Of a stretch of DNA of 64,000 nucleotides, positions 35,816 through 44,732 are shown piece after piece. The notes beneath the pieces are model-generated. The model did no database searches, had not been told where the DNA came from, and worked only from the letters and a program-made list of their open reading frames with translations. The translations under genes were made by a program, and so were the position numbers. Source of the DNA: Leisingera sp. ANG1 (lineage in GTDB: Bacteria > Pseudomonadota > Alphaproteobacteria > Rhodobacterales > Rhodobacteraceae); NCBI RefSeq assembly GCF_000203975.2, contig NZ_AFCF02000001.1, forward strand, positions 1,035,396 through 1,099,395, read 5' to 3'. Numbering within the stretch: the stretch's first letter is position 1; the number at the start of each line of letters is the position of its first letter.

Positions 35816-35956
35816 GATGCTTGGGCTTTACGCATCTTGCGGGATTCGGTCAAGCGGCAGCATGTCCGGCTTTCACAGGGATGTGAGCCGCCCTGCCCCT
35901 TGCCCGCCCCCCGCGCCCCGTGCTCCTGTGGCCGGGCACACTGACGGAGGCACGCG

Positions 35957-36646
35957 ATGCAGGACCCGATCCAGCTCTATTACTGGCCCACGCCGAACGG
36001 CTGGAAAATCTCCATCGCGCTGGAGGAAATGGGCCTGCCCTACGAGGTCACCCTGATCGACATCGGCAAGGGAGACCAATTCGCGCCGGAGTTTCTGAAG
36101 ATTTCCCCTAACAACCGGATGCCCGCCATTGTGGATCCGGACGGGCCGGACGGCGCGCCGGTCTCGCTGTTCGAAAGCGGTGCCATCCTGCAATACCTCG
36201 CCCGCAAGACCGGGCAGTTCTACGGCGCGGACGAGCGTGCCCGCCTGACTGTGGATCAATGGCTGATGTGGCAGATGGGCGGCGTCGGACCAATGGCGGG
36301 ACAGGCGCATCACTTCCTGAAATACGCCCCCGAGGATCTGCCCTATGCCAAGGACCGCTACCGTTCTGAAGTCGCCCGCCTCTACGGCGTGCTTGACCGG
36401 CGGCTGGCGGAGAATGAGTATGCGGCGGGCGTGGACTATACAATTGCCGACATCGCGGTCTGGCCCTGGGCCTCGCTCTGGGAGGGCCAGCAGCAGACAC
36501 TCGAGGACAAGCCGCATCTTGCCCGCTGGCTTGATCTGATGTGGTCCCGCCCCGGTGTGGTGGCCGGCCGGGCGCTGCATGCGGACCTGCGGGCGGACAG
36601 GTCCGACAGCAAGGCGCAGCAGGTGATTTTCGGCCAGGGCCGCTAA
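35957..36646 (+). CDS. Glutathione S-transferase family protein (YghU/YfcG-like)
   Basis: Glutathione-dependent disulfide reductase or transferase of 229 residues. The N-terminal thioredoxin-like domain has TPNGWKISIALEEMGLPY, NNRMPAIVDPDGPDG and LFESGAILQYLARKTG; the PTPNG motif is typical of nu-class (YghU/YfcG) proteins. The C-terminal helical domain begins about residue 95 and includes YTIADIAVWPWASLW. A second, different GST is at 59400. No operon partner is evident. Start ATG at 35957 is preceded by ACGGAGG. Confidence 0.88.
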   Translation: MQDPIQLYYWPTPNGWKISIALEEMGLPYEVTLIDIGKGDQFAPEFLKISPNNRMPAIVDPDGPDGAPVSLFESGAILQYLARKTGQFYGADERARLTVDQWLMWQMGGVGPMAGQAHHFLKYAPEDLPYAKDRYRSEVARLYGVLDRRLAENEYAAGVDYTIADIAVWPWASLWEGQQQTLEDKPHLARWLDLMWSRPGVVAGRALHADLRADRSDSKAQQVIFGQGR

Positions 36647-36680
36647 GCCGCGCAGCCGCAGCGCACCGCCCGGCCAAAGG

Positions 36681-36711
36681 CTTCAAGCGTCATCTTTGAT
36701 GACGCGCGAAG
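36681..36711. terminator. Long imperfect hairpin between two convergent genes
   Basis: GCGTCATC (36687-36694) pairs perfectly with GATGACGC (36698-36705) around a TTT loop, extended across a two-base bulge by CTTC/GAAG. It lies between the convergent GST and yciB stops and may stop transcription or stabilise 3' ends; there is no T tract. Confidence 0.45.
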
Positions 36712-36737
36712 ACGCGGGAGCCCGCCGCTGTCCACGG

Positions 36738-37349
36738 TTACTCGGCCGGGCCGGCTTCTTCCTCGATCCCGTATGTCTGCAGCAGCCGCCCCTGGAACAT
36801 GAAAAAGGCAAACATCGCCACCGGCAGCCCGAAGGTCTTGAAATAGACCCAGGTCTCGGTGCTCTGGGTGCGCCAGATCAGCTCATTCGCCACCGCCAGG
36901 CCAAAGAAGAACGCGCAAAGCCGCCGGGTCAGGATCATCCAGCCCTCCTGCTTCAAGGGCATCAGCTCCTCCATCACCACCTTGAGCCAGCTTTGGCCGC
37001 GCAGGAGGCCGATGCCCAGCAGCCCGCCGAACAGCAGATACAGCATCGTCGGCTTCATCTTGATGAAACGGTCGTCGTTGAACCACACCGACATGCCGCC
37101 GAACAGCACCACCAGGATGAGCGTGGCAAACTGCATCCGCGACAGATGGCCGGTCAGCTTCCACAACGCCAGTGTGGACGCCACCATCAGCGGGATGAAC
37201 GCCGCGGTGATGACGATGAAGCCCTTGTACTCGCTGCCGCCGATCAGAAACACCTCATCCTTCAGCTTCAGATAGCCGATGAAAAACAGGACAACTGGGC
37301 CCAGTTCCAGCAGCATCTTCAGGGTCGGGTTGATCTTCTTTGCGGCCAT
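36738..37349 (-). CDS. YciB/inner-membrane-spanning (septation protein A) family
   Basis: Inner-membrane protein of 203 residues with about five membrane helices. It has the YciB/IspZ family features: NPTLKMLLELGPVVLFFIGYL at the N-terminus, the FNDDRFIKMKPTMLY motif near residue 90, and WILTRR-like/ANELIWRTQSTETWVYFKTFG near 155-175. Linked in other bacteria to cell-envelope synthesis and septation, mechanism unclear. It is read in the same direction as the DMT permease and ftsY upstream, a conserved order in Rhodobacteraceae (ftsY, permease, yciB). Confidence 0.9.
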   Translation of the reverse strand: MAAKKINPTLKMLLELGPVVLFFIGYLKLKDEVFLIGGSEYKGFIVITAAFIPLMVASTLALWKLTGHLSRMQFATLILVVLFGGMSVWFNDDRFIKMKPTMLYLLFGGLLGIGLLRGQSWLKVVMEELMPLKQEGWMILTRRLCAFFFGLAVANELIWRTQSTETWVYFKTFGLPVAMFAFFMFQGRLLQTYGIEEEAGPAE

Positions 37350-37379
37350 GGGGCCTCCTGTCAGTTCTGCACGCGGGCT

Positions 37380-38312
37380 TTAGCCGCCCACTTCCACTAT
37401 CACGGCGCCCAGGGCGATCAAAGCCATCAAGGCAATCCGCCGCGGCCCCACCGTTTCCTTCAGCACCAGCCAGCCGATGAGGGCGGCAAACACGGTGGAG
37501 GTCTCGCGCAGCACCGCCGCCTCCCCCACCTTGTCGAGCCGGGTCGCCAGCATGATGGCGCCAAAGGACGCAAACGCCACCAGCCCGCCAAAGAAGCCCC
37601 GCACCATCAGCGGCCCCGGTTCGGGCGGCGCAGGCATGGTCCGCCAGTGGGCAAAGGCGATCACCGGGAACACCAGCCCGTCGATCATGAAAAACCACGC
37701 CAGGAAGGTGAACGGATCCGCCGTCGCCCGGATGCCATAGGCGTCATATGTGGTGTAGGCGGCCACAAACAACCCGGTCACCACCGCCAGCCCCAGAGCA
37801 ATTCCCAAGGTGTCCCGGTTAACCGTCAGGTAGCGGTAGTTGTACCCTGCAAGGCCGAAGATCCCCGCCAGCAGCACCGCCACCCCCAGCCATTGCACCG
37901 GGGTGAACACCTCGCCGAACAGGAAGAAAGAGCCGATCACCGTGAACAGCGGCCCGGTGCCGCGCACCACCGGGTAAACCACCGTATAGCTGCCCTTGGT
38001 ATAGGCCAGCGCCTGAAACAGCTTGTAGAAGACGTGGATCACCCAGGCGACGAAGAAAATCAGCCACATATGCGGCTCCGGCCAAGGCACCACGAACAGC
38101 GCAAAGGGCGCCGCCATCACGCAGTAGGAAAAGTCGATTGCCCCGCGCGACAGCCAGGGGTCATGCCGCCCCTTCTGCAATGCGCCGAAAACCGCGTGCA
38201 AAAAGGCCGCCCAAATGGCCAGGAACAACGCCGCCTGATGCCCAGCCTCGGTGCCTTCCAGGGAGATCAGCCAATCGCTCAAATCAAATGCCTTTGCTCC
38301 GGAAGGGAGCAC
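37380..38312 (-). CDS. EamA/DMT-family permease
   Basis: Inner-membrane drug/metabolite transporter with about ten helices in two EamA repeats (up to 310 residues). Repeat features include TVVYPVVRGTGPLFTVIGSFF in the first half and VGEAAVLRETSTVFAALIGWL in the second, where a conserved Glu follows the Arg. Substrate unknown. The start is uncertain: the GTG at 38312 lies inside a GC hairpin without a ribosome binding site, and a TTG at 38282 with AAGG upstream is a good alternative. Lies between ftsY and yciB on the same strand. Confidence 0.85.
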   Translation of the reverse strand: MLPSGAKAFDLSDWLISLEGTEAGHQAALFLAIWAAFLHAVFGALQKGRHDPWLSRGAIDFSYCVMAAPFALFVVPWPEPHMWLIFFVAWVIHVFYKLFQALAYTKGSYTVVYPVVRGTGPLFTVIGSFFLFGEVFTPVQWLGVAVLLAGIFGLAGYNYRYLTVNRDTLGIALGLAVVTGLFVAAYTTYDAYGIRATADPFTFLAWFFMIDGLVFPVIAFAHWRTMPAPPEPGPLMVRGFFGGLVAFASFGAIMLATRLDKVGEAAVLRETSTVFAALIGWLVLKETVGPRRIALMALIALGAVIVEVGG

Positions 38313-38334
38313 CGGGGGCTGCCTGCCCCCGGAC

Positions 38335-38362
38335 CCCCGGGGATATTTCTAGCCAGATGAAG
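38335..38362 (+). repeat. Dispersed intergenic element, copy 3
   Basis: Contains GGATATTTCTAGCCAGATGA then AG, that is TATTT-N4-CCAGA-N-GAAG, six bases past the ftsY stop. It is preceded by a GC hairpin (CCGGGGGC with GCCCCCGG, 38312-38332). Confidence 0.6.
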
Positions 38363-38368
38363 GGCAGA

Positions 38369-39547
38369 TCAGTTCTTTTCCAAACCGGTCAGCGCCGCGG
38401 CAAATTCCTCGGGATCAAACGGCGCCAGGTCGTCGATCTGCTCACCCACACCGATGGCGTGGATCGGCAGGCCGAACTTGTCCGCCAGCGCCACAAGAAC
38501 CCCGCCCTTGGCAGTGCCGTCCAGCTTGGTCATCACCAGGCCCGACACGTCCGCCAGCTGCTGGAAGGTGCCGACCTGGCTCAGCGCGTTCTGGCCGGTG
38601 GTGGCATCCAGCACCAGAAGCGTGTTGTGCGGCGCGGTCTCGTCCTTCTTGCGGATGACGCGGACGATCTTGGCCAGCTCCTCCATCAGGTCTGCCCGGT
38701 TCTGCAGCCGCCCGGCGGTGTCGATCATCAGGAGGTCAGCACCGTCTTCCTGTGCCTTGGTCATGGCATCAAACGCCAAGGAGGCCGGGTCGGATCCTTC
38801 GGGCGCTGTCAGCACCGGCACGCCTGCCCGGTCGCCCCAGACCTGCAGCTGTTCGACAGCGGCGGCGCGGAAGGTGTCGCCCGCAGCAATCACCACCTTC
38901 TTGCCGGCGCCCTTGAACTGGCTGGCCAGCTTGCCGATGGTGGTGGTCTTGCCGGAGCCGTTCACGCCCACAACCAGCACCACCTGCGGGCGCTTTGCGT
39001 AGATCGGCAAGGGCTTCGCCACCGGCTCCATGATGCGCGCCACTTCCTGCGCCAGCAATTCCTTGATCTCGCGGCTGGAAACCTTCTTGCCCATCCGCCC
39101 CTCGGCCAGGTTGGCAGTCACCCGCAGTGCGGTGTCCACCCCCATGTCGGCGGCAATCAGCAGCTCTTCCAGCTGCTCCAGCATGTCGTCATCCAGCGCC
39201 CGGCGCGGTTCAGCCGCCGTGGTGCGCCCTATCAGGCGGCCCAGCAGGCCCGGCGATTTCTTCTCAGGCTCCGGCGCAGGCTGCGGTGCCGGTGCGGGCT
39301 TGGGTTCCGCAACGGGCTGCGGTGCCGGCGCGGGTTCGGGCGCAGGCTCCGGCTCGGCAACAGGTTCCGGCTGCGGAACCGGCGCAGGCGCGGGCTGTTC
39401 CGGGGTTACCGCAGGGGACTCTGCCAGGGCCTCCACAGCCTCAGCCGCGCTGCTGTCCGCGCCCTCCTCGACAATCGCATCGAGCCCCTGCTCGAGCTTG
39501 GAGGAGGATTTGAACAGCCGCTCCTTGAGCTTTGAGAAAAACGCCAT
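38369..39547 (-). CDS. ftsY: Signal recognition particle receptor FtsY
   Basis: SRP-receptor GTPase that docks translating ribosomes at the membrane. The 392-residue protein starts MAFFSKLKERLFKSSSKLEQ and has an acidic, Pro/Glu/Ala-rich A domain (residues about 30-105, repeats of PEPAP type), then the N domain and the G domain with GVNGSGKTTTIGKLA, DTFRAAAVEQL, DTAGRLQN, TKLDGTAKGG. The frame is open to 39787, but the ATG at 39547 is the natural start and has GGAGA upstream. First gene of the ftsY-permease-yciB strand. Confidence 0.96.
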   Translation of the reverse strand: MAFFSKLKERLFKSSSKLEQGLDAIVEEGADSSAAEAVEALAESPAVTPEQPAPAPVPQPEPVAEPEPAPEPAPAPQPVAEPKPAPAPQPAPEPEKKSPGLLGRLIGRTTAAEPRRALDDDMLEQLEELLIAADMGVDTALRVTANLAEGRMGKKVSSREIKELLAQEVARIMEPVAKPLPIYAKRPQVVLVVGVNGSGKTTTIGKLASQFKGAGKKVVIAAGDTFRAAAVEQLQVWGDRAGVPVLTAPEGSDPASLAFDAMTKAQEDGADLLMIDTAGRLQNRADLMEELAKIVRVIRKKDETAPHNTLLVLDATTGQNALSQVGTFQQLADVSGLVMTKLDGTAKGGVLVALADKFGLPIHAIGVGEQIDDLAPFDPEEFAAALTGLEKN

Positions 39548-39624
39548 CTTGGTCTCCGCAAAAGGGTCTGCACCCCACCTAATGCGGATTGGGCCGGAGT
39601 GCAAAGCGCTAGGCGCCGCGAAAC

Positions 39625-40266
39625 TCAGGAAAATGCCGCCAGAAAGCCCGCTTGCGCCCCCCAATAAAGCGGCCAGACCGCAAAGGGCGTGATCCGGCGC
39701 AGCGCATGATCGTCCGGCAGCACGAAGGTCTCCGCCGCCAGCACCATGTCCGACAGCATGAAGGCGCAGGCCGCGGCAAAAACCCAATAGCCGAACGGCA
39801 GCGTCAGCGCCGCCGCCCCCATGCCAAGGATGATCGGGATATAGGCCAGCACAGGCCCCTTCAACGCGCCTGCCCGGGGTGCCAGGATGCGCGCCATGAC
39901 CAGTCCCAGCACCAGGAGAGCCGCTGCGATGGCAATCCCCGGCATCTGCAAAAGCTGCACCGGATCACTATCCCCCCGGGTCAGGAACAGCACCGCATAG
40001 GCCAGGTGGCCGGCGGCAAAGGCGCCGACACCGGCCATGAACGCCCCCTCCCCGTCGCGCGACAGGAACAGATCGCCCAGCGCGCAGAGACCCAGCGCCA
40101 CGGCCAGCAGCCAGGGTGCCCCCAGCAGCAGCGCCGCCAGCGCCAGCAAGGCAACAGAGGCGGTTTTCAACAGGCTGCGCAGCACCCCCGGCGGCTGCGC
40201 AGCCAACAGCAGGTAGATCAGCGCACAGGCTGCAGCCCCCGCCCAAAGCACCATTTCCGCCGTCAT
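39625..40266 (-). CDS. Lysoplasmalogenase-like (YhhN) membrane protein
   Basis: Inner-membrane protein of 213 residues with about eight hydrophobic helices. YhhN-family signatures are visible: LLALAALLLGAPWLLAVALG followed by CALGDLFLSRDGEGAFMAG (two conserved Asp), FAAGHLAYAVLF with a conserved His, and a late CAFMLSDMVLAAETF with a third Asp. Animal homologues (TMEM86) cleave lysoplasmalogens; the bacterial role is unclear. The start at 40266 is preferred over 40323 for its position and ribosome binding site. Confidence 0.87.
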   Translation of the reverse strand: MTAEMVLWAGAAACALIYLLLAAQPPGVLRSLLKTASVALLALAALLLGAPWLLAVALGLCALGDLFLSRDGEGAFMAGVGAFAAGHLAYAVLFLTRGDSDPVQLLQMPGIAIAAALLVLGLVMARILAPRAGALKGPVLAYIPIILGMGAAALTLPFGYWVFAAACAFMLSDMVLAAETFVLPDDHALRRITPFAVWPLYWGAQAGFLAAFS

Positions 40267-40397
40267 GCCCTGCTTCCCCTTTGATTTTCCGCCACTCTGT
40301 CCGCGCAAGCCGTTCGCCGTCAAAGGTGACCCCGCGGGAGCCTGTTCAGAAAACGCAAGGCTTGGAGCATCCGCTGCTCCTGAGGCACAATACCCTC

Positions 40398-40793
40398 ATG
40401 CGCTTCGTGATGATTCTCCTGCTCGCTGCCCTGCCCGCCCCGCTGGCGGCGGGGGAGCCGTTGAGTGCGGGCGAGTTTGACCGCTACACCCAGGGCCGCA
40501 CGCTGTTCTACGGCTTTGGCGGTGCCATGTACGGGGTCGAGCGCTACCTGCCAAACCGCCGGGTGATCTGGTCCTTTCTGGACGGCAAATGCCAGGAAGG
40601 CAGCTGGTACGAGGAAGCAGGTCAGATCTGCTTTGTCTACGAGAACCGCGACGACCCGCAGTGCTGGACCTTTGAGCTGACACCGCGCGGGCTGACGGCG
40701 CGGTTCGAGGACGACCCGGCCTCAACAGAACTTTATGAGGCCGAGGATATCGGCGAGGATATGCTGTGCTACGGCCCCGACGTCGGCGCCTGA
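40398..40793 (+). CDS. Hypothetical secreted protein
   Basis: Not recognised. The 131-residue product has a Sec signal peptide (MRFVMILLLAALPAPLAAGE, cleavage after LAA near residue 18). The mature domain of about 113 residues is rich in aromatic residues and has four cysteines (GKCQEGSW, GQICFVYE, PQCWTFEL, DMLCYGPD), suggesting two disulfides in the periplasm. The ATG at 40398 is chosen because only it yields a clean signal peptide; the frame is open from 40116. Convergent with xseA. Confidence 0.65.
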   Translation: MRFVMILLLAALPAPLAAGEPLSAGEFDRYTQGRTLFYGFGGAMYGVERYLPNRRVIWSFLDGKCQEGSWYEEAGQICFVYENRDDPQCWTFELTPRGLTARFEDDPASTELYEAEDIGEDMLCYGPDVGA

Positions 40794-40808
40794 GGCAAGC
40801 CGGGGTGC

Positions 40809-40836
40809 AGCGGGTATTTGAAACCAGAAAGAAGCC
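40809..40836 (+). repeat. Dispersed intergenic element, copy 4
   Basis: Contains GCGGGTATTTGAAACCAGAA then AGAAG, that is TATTT-N4-CCAGA-NN-GAAG. It lies between the convergent stops of the secreted-protein gene (40793) and xseA (40849). Confidence 0.6.
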
Positions 40837-40848
40837 GGAGGCCGGCCC

Positions 40849-42339
40849 CTAGAACAGCGAGCCCTGGCCGCCCCCGGGCGGTTTTGGCGTGCCCTTTTTC
40901 GGCGCCTGTGCTGCTCCGCCCTCCAGATCCAGCGTGCCATCGGCAAATTCGATCTGCAGCGCGTCTGCCCTGGCGGCAGCGGCCTTGGTTGTCAGGATTT
41001 CATCGCCCGAGCGCACCACCGCATAGCCGCGCTCCAGTGTTGCCTTGTAGCTGAGGATCTCAAGCTGCCTCCCGGTGGCACTCAAGGCCTGTCGCTGGCG
41101 GTCGATGCGCGCGGCCTGCGCCGCATCCAGCCGCTGCGCCAGCCGCCCCAGTGCATCCTTCTGCGCCGTTACTTCACGCTGGATCGGCCGCAGGCTGAGG
41201 CGCGAGGCAAGGTTTTGCAGCCGGTCGCGCCGTCCCCCAACCAGCTGCCGCAGGGTGGCAGGGCGCAAGCTGGCCGCGGTCTCGCTTAGATGCAGCCGGC
41301 GCCGCTGCACGCCATTGATCAGCGCACCGGGCAACCGGTCTGAAATCCGGTCCAGCCGCTGGCGCGGGGTTTCCAGCAGGGTGTCTGGCTTGGGCAGAGC
41401 CCGGGCCAGATCATTAAGCCGCTGGCGCCTGAGTTGCACCGCCTGCCCGGCAGCACGGGTCAGCCGCGCGCCCTGGTTCTCACTCCAGGCCATCAGTTCC
41501 AGCCGCACCGGCACCGCCAGCTCCGCCGCCGCGGTCGGGGTCGGCGCCCGGCGGTCGGACACAAAGTCGATCAGCGTGGTATCCGTCTCATGCCCGACGG
41601 CAGAGATCAGCGGGATCTGCGAGGCCGCCGCAACGCGCGCCACGATCTCTTCATTGAAGCCCCAAAGATCCTCGATCGAGCCGCCGCCACGGGCGACGAT
41701 GATCAGATCGGGCCGCGGCAGCGCGCCGCCCGGCGTCAGGCGGTTGAAGCCTTCGATGGCGCGGGCCACCTCGGGCGCGCAATTCTGCCCCTGCACGGCA
41801 ACCGGCCAGACCAGCACCTTACGCGGGAACCGGTCGCGCAGCCGGTGCAGGATATCGCGGATCACCGCGCCCGAGGGCGACGTAACCACCCCGATGATCT
41901 GCGGCAGATAGGGCAGAGGTTTCTTGCGCTCCGGCGCAAACAGGCCCTCCGCCTCCAGCTGCTTCTTGCGCTTTTCCAGCAGCGCCATCAGCGCGCCCTG
42001 CCCGGCAACCGCAACCTCATCGACGTTCATGTTGTACTTGGACTGCGCGCCAAAGGCTGTCAGCCGGCCGGTGACCACCACTTCCAGCCCTTCCTCCGGC
42101 ACCACCGACAAGCCGCTGATCTGCCCCTTCCAGGTGGTGCAGGCCAGCACCGAACGGTCGTCCTTGATGTCATAATAAAGATGCCCGGAGCGCGCCTTGA
42201 ACACACGGCCCACCTCGCCCTTCACCCGAATACGGCCAAAGGTGCCCTCCAGCGTGCGCTTCACCTCGCCGGAAATCTCCGAAACGGTGAATTCCGGGGC
42301 GTTCTGTCCCGGCTGCGGGTCGTCAAACAGGTCGGACAT
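40849..42339 (-). CDS. xseA: Exodeoxyribonuclease VII large subunit
   Basis: Catalytic subunit of exonuclease VII, which degrades single-stranded DNA. The 496-residue protein has an N-terminal OB fold (EFTVSEISGEVKRTLEGTFG onward), the family core RGGGSIEDLWGFNEE with ISAVGHETDTTLIDFVSDRRAPTPTAAAE, and a long coiled-coil C-terminal region rich in Arg, Gln and Leu. The C-terminal tail PKPPGGGQGSLF resembles the family's end. The frame is open to 42825 across the purD promoter and gene, but the ATG at 42339 (MSDLFDDPQPGQN) is the proper start. xseB is not in the window. Divergent from purD. Confidence 0.95.
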   Translation of the reverse strand: MSDLFDDPQPGQNAPEFTVSEISGEVKRTLEGTFGRIRVKGEVGRVFKARSGHLYYDIKDDRSVLACTTWKGQISGLSVVPEEGLEVVVTGRLTAFGAQSKYNMNVDEVAVAGQGALMALLEKRKKQLEAEGLFAPERKKPLPYLPQIIGVVTSPSGAVIRDILHRLRDRFPRKVLVWPVAVQGQNCAPEVARAIEGFNRLTPGGALPRPDLIIVARGGGSIEDLWGFNEEIVARVAAASQIPLISAVGHETDTTLIDFVSDRRAPTPTAAAELAVPVRLELMAWSENQGARLTRAAGQAVQLRRQRLNDLARALPKPDTLLETPRQRLDRISDRLPGALINGVQRRRLHLSETAASLRPATLRQLVGGRRDRLQNLASRLSLRPIQREVTAQKDALGRLAQRLDAAQAARIDRQRQALSATGRQLEILSYKATLERGYAVVRSGDEILTTKAAAARADALQIEFADGTLDLEGGAAQAPKKGTPKPPGGGQGSLF

Positions 42340-42475
42340 CGGGGGCTGCTCTCCTGCGGCCTTTGGCCGGTCTTGTTTTGAAGTCGCGCGCAGCATAGAA
42401 CGCGCGGCAAGCAAGGCAAGCCCCGGGATGCGGCCCGCGGCGCCACAGGGCTCAGGCAGATCGGAGAATGCGCCA

Positions 42476-43741
42476 ATGAACATCCTTATCCTCGGCAGCG
42501 GCGGGCGTGAACATGCACTGGCCTGGGCCGTGATGCAGAACCCCAAATGCGACAAGCTGATCGTGGCGCCGGGCAACGCAGGCATCGCCCAGATCGCCGA
42601 TTGCGCGGCCTTTGACATCGAGGACGGCGGAGCGGTTGTGAGTTTTGCCGAGGAAAACGCCATCGACTTCGTGATTGTCGGCCCCGAGGCCCCACTGGCT
42701 GCGGGCGTCGCCGACCGGCTGCGCGAGGCTGGCATCCTGGTGTTCGGTCCTTCCGAGGCGGCCGCCCGGCTGGAAGCCTCCAAAAGCTTCACCAAGGAAA
42801 TCTGCGACGCGGCAAATGCCCCCACCGCAGGCTACGGCCATTTCACCGATGCCGAAGCCGCCAAGGCGCATGTGCGTGCCAACGGCGTGCCCACCGTGGT
42901 CAAGGCGGACGGCCTGGCCGCAGGCAAGGGCGTCATCATCGCCATGACTGAGGACGAGGCCATGGCGGCCATCGACGACATGTTCGGCGGCGTCTTCGGC
43001 GGCGCCGGTGCCGAGGTGGTGATCGAAGAATTCATGGAAGGCGAGGAAGCCTCCCTGTTTGTGCTGGTCGACGGCGAGGACGTGCTGGCAATCGGCTCCG
43101 CCCAGGACCACAAGCGCGTCGGCGAGGGCGACACCGGCCTCAACACCGGCGGCATGGGCGCCTACTCCCCCGCACCGGTCCTGTCGGCTGAGGTCGAGGC
43201 CCGCGCGATGGAAGAGATCGTGAAGCCCACAATGCGAGTGATGGCAGAGCGCGGCATGCCCTATCAGGGCGTGCTCTATGCGGGCCTGATGATCAAGGAC
43301 GGGCAGCCGCGGCTGGTGGAATACAACGTCCGCTTCGGTGATCCGGAATGCCAGGTGCTGATGATGCGCCTCGGCGCCCAGGCGCTGGACCTGATGCACG
43401 CCGCGGCTGAGGGCCGCCTAGGCGAAGCGCAGGTGAACTGGGCCGATGACCATGCGATCACCGTGGTGATGGCCGCTGAGGGCTACCCGGGGTCTTACGA
43501 GAAGTTTTCCGAGATCAAGGGCCTGGACGCGCTGCCCGAGGACAGCAGCAACATGGTGTTCCACGCGGGCACCAAGGCGCAGGACGGTAAGGTGCTGGCG
43601 GTTGGCGGCCGGGTGCTGAACGTGACCGCCCGCGGCAACACCCTGCAGGAGGCCCGCGACCGTGCCTATGCGATGGTGGACGGAGTGGACTGGCCCCAGG
43701 GCTTCTTCCGCCGCGACATCGGCTGGCGCGCGCTGAAGTAA
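42476..43741 (+). CDS. purD: Phosphoribosylamine-glycine ligase
   Basis: ATP-grasp enzyme making glycinamide ribonucleotide in purine synthesis. The 421-residue protein starts MNILILGSGGREHALAWAVM and has VKADGLAAGKGV, DHKRVGEGDTGLNTGGMGAY, VEYNVRFGDPECQ and the C-terminal FHAGT segment, all standard PurD motifs. Length is normal (about 420-430). The ATG at 42476 has GGAG about 8 bases upstream, though a second ATG-like context precedes it; the frame is open to 42197 inside xseA on the other strand. Start codons of purD and xseA are 136 bases apart. Confidence 0.96.
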   Translation: MNILILGSGGREHALAWAVMQNPKCDKLIVAPGNAGIAQIADCAAFDIEDGGAVVSFAEENAIDFVIVGPEAPLAAGVADRLREAGILVFGPSEAAARLEASKSFTKEICDAANAPTAGYGHFTDAEAAKAHVRANGVPTVVKADGLAAGKGVIIAMTEDEAMAAIDDMFGGVFGGAGAEVVIEEFMEGEEASLFVLVDGEDVLAIGSAQDHKRVGEGDTGLNTGGMGAYSPAPVLSAEVEARAMEEIVKPTMRVMAERGMPYQGVLYAGLMIKDGQPRLVEYNVRFGDPECQVLMMRLGAQALDLMHAAAEGRLGEAQVNWADDHAITVVMAAEGYPGSYEKFSEIKGLDALPEDSSNMVFHAGTKAQDGKVLAVGGRVLNVTARGNTLQEARDRAYAMVDGVDWPQGFFRRDIGWRALK

Positions 43742-44003
43742 TCAGGCCCAGCCCACGGGGTTCCGGCAAGCGCTCCCGCCTGCTCCGGACCAATCACAGA
43801 TTGATCCTCACAGTTGGGCGTGGCCGGGCGCTGCCGCGCCCGGCCAGAGGCGCCCTGAAAGGCTGTGGCGCGGATCAGTCTCCGCCGTTTGCCGGCTCCG
43901 CCTCAGAAGGCTATCCTGCGGCGCAGGGAGGAAAACACATGCTGCACCTGCCCCCCATTTGCCGCCTGCACCGGTCCCGGATGCCTGCCCAAAGACCGGC
44001 TCA

Positions 44004-44489
44004 ATGACCGCGCCCCGGCGGCTCTCTCCCGATGATCCCAGCCTGAGGGATGTGCTGGACCTGATCCAGCGCAGCTTTGCCTTTATGGAGGGGCGCATCG
44101 ACCCGCCGTCCTCCATGCACCGCTTGACGCTGGCCGCCCTGCAGGACCAATGCCGCGATGGTGAAATCTGGGGCATCGGCACCCCGCCCGCGGCCTGCAT
44201 CTTCCTGACGCCCAGACCCGATTGCCTCTATCTGGGCAAACTGGCGGTGGACGAAACCCATCGCGGTACCGGGCTCGCCCGCACGCTGGTGGAGCTGGCC
44301 GCAACCCGCGCTGCGGCACTTGGCTTGCCGGTACTGCGGTTGCAGACCCGGGTCGAGCTGACAAAAAACCACGCGGCCTTTGCCCGCATGGGCTTCCGCA
44401 AAACCGGCGAAACCGCGCATCCCGGGTTTGACAGGCCAACCTCGGTGACCATGGAGAAATCCGTGCCGGCCCACCCCGCCCGCGCCTGA
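44004..44489 (+). CDS. GNAT-family N-acetyltransferase
   Basis: Acetyl-CoA-dependent transferase of 161 residues. The acetyl-CoA-binding motif is clear: LYLGKLAVDETHRGTGLARTL (V/I-x-x-x-x-R-G-x-G-x-A), followed by LRLQTRVELTKNHAAFARMG and the MGFRKTGE strand. Substrate unknown. A start at 43959 would add 15 residues; 44004 is preferred because the sequence then opens with a normal GNAT strand (MTAPRRLSPDDPSLRDVLD). Stand-alone gene. Confidence 0.88.
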   Translation: MTAPRRLSPDDPSLRDVLDLIQRSFAFMEGRIDPPSSMHRLTLAALQDQCRDGEIWGIGTPPAACIFLTPRPDCLYLGKLAVDETHRGTGLARTLVELAATRAAALGLPVLRLQTRVELTKNHAAFARMGFRKTGETAHPGFDRPTSVTMEKSVPAHPARA

Positions 44490-44732
44490 GCCGCAGGCCG
44501 GTCTGCCTGGACGGGAAGCGCCAAACCTGCTGCCAAAGCTCCGCCTGGCTGCATGCCAATGCATGGGAAACTGCGATCAGCCTTGTTCCGCCAGCCTGAA
44601 GGCACCGGGCAAGCTTTCAATCGTTGCCGCGGATACAGGCCGCCCGTGCCGGGCAACCGTGTCAAGCCGCAAGGGCCGCTTTGGAAACTTGCAGATCATG
44701 CGCCTGCAGCCCAAGCCTAGGCGCTTGCTGCC

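Noticed and set aside
36696..38360. A 554-codon open frame on the plus strand opposite yciB and the DMT permease
   Set aside because: Antisense shadow; the minus-strand proteins have clear membrane-protein signatures.
42340..42825. N-terminal extension of XseA by 162 codons
   Set aside because: It would run through the purD promoter and the first 350 bases of purD, and the translation is not XseA-like.
44490..44732. A gene in the gap after the GNAT acetyltransferase
   Set aside because: Only short shadow frames without ribosome binding sites or recognisable sequence; nothing supportable.
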